A stretch of DNA of 64,000 bases from Pseudoclavibacter sp. AY1F1 (GTDB taxonomy: Bacteria > Actinomycetota > Actinomycetes > Actinomycetales > Microbacteriaceae). The stretch is taken from assembly GCF_002931075.1 (NCBI RefSeq), contig NZ_PSTQ01000001.1:434001-498000 (forward strand), read 5' to 3'. Each line of letters opens with the position of its first letter. The stretch's first letter is position 1. The notes beneath the pieces were generated by a model, which worked only from the letters and a program-made list of their open reading frames with translations, was not told the origin of the DNA and ran no database searches. Shown here piece by piece: positions 61,157 through 64,000 of this stretch. The position numbers and the translations under genes were made by a program.

Positions 61157-62176
61157 ATGAAGATCGACCTTGCTGTCCTGAGGATTCTCGAGCGAGAGCG
61201 TGAGATCCCGTTTGAGGAACTTGCCAGCATTCTCGAGCAGGCGATCCTGACCGCGTACGAGAAGCACGTATCGCAGGAGCTTGGCCAGGACGTGCCACCA
61301 GCATCGACGCGAGTGCACCTCGACCGCAAGAGCGGCGAAGTCAACGTGTTCGTCCCGGAAATGGACGAAGACGGAGAGATCATCGGCGAGGCGCAGCTCC
61401 CGGCTGACGACTTCGGACGAGTCGCCGCGTTCGCCGCCAAGCAGGTTATCAACCAGCGCATCCGCGACATCGGCGATGACAAGGTGCTTGGCGAGTTCCG
61501 TGGACGAGAGGGCGACATCGTCGCCGGCGTCATCCAGCAGGGGCCGAACCCCCGCATGATCCACGTCGACCTCGGAACCGTCGAGGCGATCCTGCCTCCG
61601 GAGGAGCAGGTTCCAGGTGAGGACTACTCGCATGGGAGGCGCCTGCGCGTCTTCGTGACCAAGGTCGAGCGGGGCAACAAGGGGCCGCAGATCACGGTCT
61701 CCCGCACCCATCCGTCACTTGTTCGCAAGCTGTTCGCGCTCGAGGTTCCCGAGATCGCCAGCGGCGTCGTCGAGATCGTGTCGCTGGCCCGCGAAGCAGG
61801 CCACCGATCGAAGATCGCGGTCCGCGCGACTCAGGAGGGCATCAACCCCAAGGGTGCATGCATCGGCGAGCTCGGTGCGCGCGTGCGGGCCGTGACCAAC
61901 GAGCTCGGCGACGAGAAGATCGACATCGTCGACTACTCCGACGACCTGCCGACCTTCGTGGCCAGTGCGCTGAGCCCCGCGAAGGTCTCGAGCGCGTTTG
62001 TCATCGACCGTGCCACGAAGGCCGTCCGAGCACTCGTGCCCGACTTCCAGCTGTCGCTCGCGATCGGCAAGGAAGGCCAGAACGCGCGCCTCGCGGCCAA
62101 GCTCACGGGGGCGAGAATCGACATCCAGCCAGACTCGATCCTCGAAGACGGAGACGAAGCGCGCTCAGAGGGGTAG
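61157..62176 (+). CDS. nusA: transcription termination/antitermination protein NusA
   Basis: 339 residues, short compared with E. coli (495) because the C-terminal acidic repeats are absent, as usual in actinobacteria. The amino-terminal RNA polymerase-binding domain (IDLAVLRILEREREIPFEELASILEQAILTAYEK) is followed by S1 (GDIVAGVIQQGPNPRMIHVDLG) and two KH domains (GINPKGACIGELGARVRAV; LAIGKEGQNARLAAKLTGARIDI). It binds RNA polymerase and modulates pausing and termination. It leads nusA-ylxR-infB. Confidence 0.96.
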   Translation: MKIDLAVLRILEREREIPFEELASILEQAILTAYEKHVSQELGQDVPPASTRVHLDRKSGEVNVFVPEMDEDGEIIGEAQLPADDFGRVAAFAAKQVINQRIRDIGDDKVLGEFRGREGDIVAGVIQQGPNPRMIHVDLGTVEAILPPEEQVPGEDYSHGRRLRVFVTKVERGNKGPQITVSRTHPSLVRKLFALEVPEIASGVVEIVSLAREAGHRSKIAVRATQEGINPKGACIGELGARVRAVTNELGDEKIDIVDYSDDLPTFVASALSPAKVSSAFVIDRATKAVRALVPDFQLSLAIGKEGQNARLAAKLTGARIDIQPDSILEDGDEARSEG

Positions 62177-62177
62177 T

Positions 62178-62477
62178 ATGTCGTCTGTACGAACGTGCGT
62201 TGGATGCCGTTTGCGCTCCGCACGGAGTCAACTCCTCAGAGTTGTCCTCCGTCAGGGAAGCCTCGAAGTCGATATCTCGGCGAGTCTTCCAGGGCGTGGA
62301 GCCTGGATCCATCCGACCGCGGAGTGCACCAGGCTAGCGATTGAGCGGCGCGCATTCTTGCGGGCCTTCAAGACCGGCAAGGTGGACACCGAGGCGCTCA
62401 GCAGGCACGCGAGCACACTGGAACAGGGCGAGCGCCCTGCTCTACTACGAGAAAAGGCTGATCGGACCATGGACTAA
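62178..62477 (+). CDS. ylxR: YlxR (DUF448) family RNA-binding protein
   Basis: 99 residues from ATG 62178, one base after nusA. VRTCVGCRLRSARSQLLRVV carries the YlxR signature, with GRGAWIHPTAECTRLAIERRAFLRAF as the conserved second half. The family is a small nucleic-acid-binding fold; some members affect RNase P or transcription. The nusA-ylxR-infB order is conserved in Gram-positive bacteria. Confidence 0.9.
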   Translation: MSSVRTCVGCRLRSARSQLLRVVLRQGSLEVDISASLPGRGAWIHPTAECTRLAIERRAFLRAFKTGKVDTEALSRHASTLEQGERPALLREKADRTMD

Positions 62478-62555
62478 TCATGAGTGACTCACGATGAGGC
62501 ACATCCGACTTTAATGGTCCGCTCCTGTTCTGGGCGGGCCCCAGACAGGAGAAAA

Positions 62556-64000
62556 GTGGCAAAACCACGCGTACACGAAATCGCCAGCGAGATGGGCGTC
62601 GATTCCAAGACGGCCCTCAAGACTCTGCAGGACATGGGCGAGTTCGTTAAGAGCGCATCGTCGAGCGTCGAGCCCCCAGTGGCTCGTCGCCTCCGCGAGG
62701 CGCTGAAGACCAACGCCGCCGGTAGCGCGCAGCCTCAAGCGGCGGCCCCCTCGGCGTCGAAGCCCGGCGCGCCGCGTCCAGGTGGCGCGACGCCATCGAG
62801 CGTCCGTCCCGGCACGAAGCCAGGACCGGCCGCACCATCGGCCCCCGCGGCACCAGCTGCTCCGGCACCCAAGGCCGCCCCTTCAGGCGGATCTGGACCG
62901 ACCCCAGGACCCAAGCGCAAGCCTGAGCCAGCTCCGGCAGCCGAGGCCCAGGCGGCAGCAGCACCGGCAGCTCCCGCTGCACCCGCAGCAGACGCAGGTG
63001 CACCGAAGCCGAACACGCAGCGTCCAGCTGCTCCCGGCGATGCGAAGCCCGCGCAGGCTGAGGGTGGCGCAAGCCCCTCCATCCCGCGTCCGCGTGGACC
63101 CCGTCCCGGCCCGCGTCCCGGAAACAACCCGTTCGCGTCCAGCCAGGGCATGGGCCGTTCGCGCCCGGGCAACAACCCGTTCTCCTCGAACCAGGGCATG
63201 CGCCCAGGTGGCGGAGCCGGCGGTGGCCCCCGTCCAGGTGGAGCAGGCGGCCCTCGTCCGCAGAGCCCAGGCGGTCCCCGCCCGGCAGCTCCGCGTCCAG
63301 GACAGCCCCGCGTGCTTCCCGGAGCTCGTCCCGCAGGTGCGGGTCGTCCGGGCGGTCGTCCCGGCGCCGGCGGTGCCGGTGGCGGACGTCCAGGCGGCGC
63401 TCCAGGTGCAGGTGGCGGCTTCGCCCCGCGCCCAGGTGGCGGTGGCGGTCGTCCAGGTGGCGGCGGTCGCGGTCGCGGCTCGACGGCCGGTGCATTCGGT
63501 CGCGGTGGCGGCAAGTCGAAGGCGCGCAAGTCCAAGCGGACGAAGCGGGCAGAATTCGAGATGCGGGAAGCCCCGAGCGTAGGCGGCGTCAAGGTCCGTC
63601 GCGGAGATGGCACGACGCCGATCCGTCTGCGTCGCGGCGCCTCGATCTCTGACTTCGCAGAGAAGATCGACGCGAGCCCCGGTGACCTCGTGACCGTGCT
63701 GTTCCACCTCGGTGAGATGGCGACGGCAACGGAGTCGCTCGACGAGGCGACGTTCGAGGTGCTCGGCGAAGAGCTGGGCTACCGCATCCAGATCGTCAGC
63801 CCGGAAGACGAAGACCGCGAGCTCCTCGAGGGCTTCTCGATCGACCTCGACCAGGAAGCAGAGGACGAAGGCGACGACGTTCTCGAGATCCGCCCGCCCG
63901 TTGTCACCGTCATGGGTCACGTCGACCACGGTAAGACGCGACTCCTCGACGCGATTCGCAACGCGAACGTCGTCGACGGCGAAGCCGGTGGCATCACGCA
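62556..64000 (+). CDS. infB: translation initiation factor IF-2 (3' end outside window)
   Basis: 481 codons are visible from GTG 62556, which has AGGAG 5 bases upstream; the frame runs off the window. It begins with an IF2_N helix pair ([37 protein letters not shown]), then about 270 residues of Ala/Pro- and later Gly/Arg-rich linker ([18 protein letters not shown]), a second IF2_N domain ([32 protein letters not shown]), and the start of the GTPase domain with G1 GHVDHGKT at 454-461. IF-2 places initiator tRNA on the 30S subunit. Leaderless mRNAs, apparently common here, depend strongly on this step. Confidence 0.97.
   Translation, partial: MAKPRVHEIASEMGVDSKTALKTLQDMGEFVKSASSSVEPPVARRLREALKTNAAGSAQPQAAAPSASKPGAPRPGGATPSSVRPGTKPGPAAPSAPAAPAAPAPKAAPSGGSGPTPGPKRKPEPAPAAEAQAAAAPAAPAAPAADAGAPKPNTQRPAAPGDAKPAQAEGGASPSIPRPRGPRPGPRPGNNPFASSQGMGRSRPGNNPFSSNQGMRPGGGAGGGPRPGGAGGPRPQSPGGPRPAAPRPGQPRVLPGARPAGAGRPGGRPGAGGAGGGRPGGAPGAGGGFAPRPGGGGGRPGGGGRGRGSTAGAFGRGGGKSKARKSKRTKRAEFEMREAPSVGGVKVRRGDGTTPIRLRRGASISDFAEKIDASPGDLVTVLFHLGEMATATESLDEATFEVLGEELGYRIQIVSPEDEDRELLEGFSIDLDQEAEDEGDDVLEIRPPVVTVMGHVDHGKTRLLDAIRNANVVDGEAGGIT

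Noticed and set aside
62740-63520. Repeat array near the window end
   Set aside because: It is the normal Pro/Ala/Gly/Arg-rich linker of actinobacterial IF-2.

Overview
The window is a high-GC chromosomal stretch from an actinobacterium, most likely a member of the Microbacteriaceae. This is inferred from the strong GC bias at third codon positions, many GTG starts, a Rho with a long acidic/arginine-rich insert, a GuaB1-type IMP dehydrogenase relative, LmeA/DUF2993 and DUF4192 proteins, and an atpIBEFHAGDC operon ending in a short epsilon subunit. Gene content is mainly core metabolism and housekeeping. I see no phage, insertion sequence, CRISPR array or plasmid-like module.

Layout. 1-5 kb: the 3' part of guaB1, two overlapping CorC/HlyC-type membrane proteins and an ADP-dependent NAD(P)H-hydrate dehydratase. 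5-9 kb: a GT87 membrane glycosyltransferase converging on and overlapping metX, with metY upstream of metX. 9-12.7 kb: an SDR, an S51-like peptidase and uracil-DNA glycosylase joined by ATGA overlaps, then an amidase. 12.8-16.4 kb (minus strand): a small HExxH protein, a PspA homologue and a large TPM-domain membrane protein. 16.6-21.5 kb: a DivIVA-domain mini-protein, an iron-box-controlled siderophore-interacting protein, a zinc-ribbon SDR, formamidase fmdA with fmdB, and tRNA-Arg(CCG).

21.6-33.3 kb (plus strand): a transglutaminase-like protein, argS, two DUF2993 lipid-binding-type proteins, lysA, hom, thrB, rho and prfA. 33.4-35 kb (minus): cysE and cysK. 35-45.6 kb: a prmC-tsaC/sua5 fusion, a WecA-type transferase and the complete F1Fo ATP synthase operon. 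45.6-53.9 kb: yaaA, a DUF5684 protein, a DUF4192 protein, a large EccC/EssC-like FtsK ATPase, an asparaginase (minus strand) and an RseP-type site-2 protease. 54.1-59.2 kb: a tightly overlapping MoxR-DUF58-membrane protein-VWA-VWA-TPR-like operon. 59.2-64 kb: proS, nusA, ylxR and the 5' part of infB.

How the genes fit together. MetX/MetY, Hom, ThrB and LysA cover the aspartate-family branches, and CysE/CysK supply cysteine. ArgS, ProS, PrfA, PrmC, TsaC, NusA, YlxR, IF2 and Rho serve translation and transcription termination. A recurring feature is a -10-like TANNNT hexamer 5-9 bases before the start codon, which implies leaderless transcripts for many operon-leading genes.

Items most worth a second look: an Asp/Pro-starting 46-codon leader ORF coupled to a CorC-type gene; the in-frame PrmC-TsaC fusion that keeps its own internal ribosome binding site; a leaderless leader ORF and uncertain start in front of atpB; competing hairpins in the metY leader; and a terminator-like hairpin in the leader of the DivIVA-like gene.
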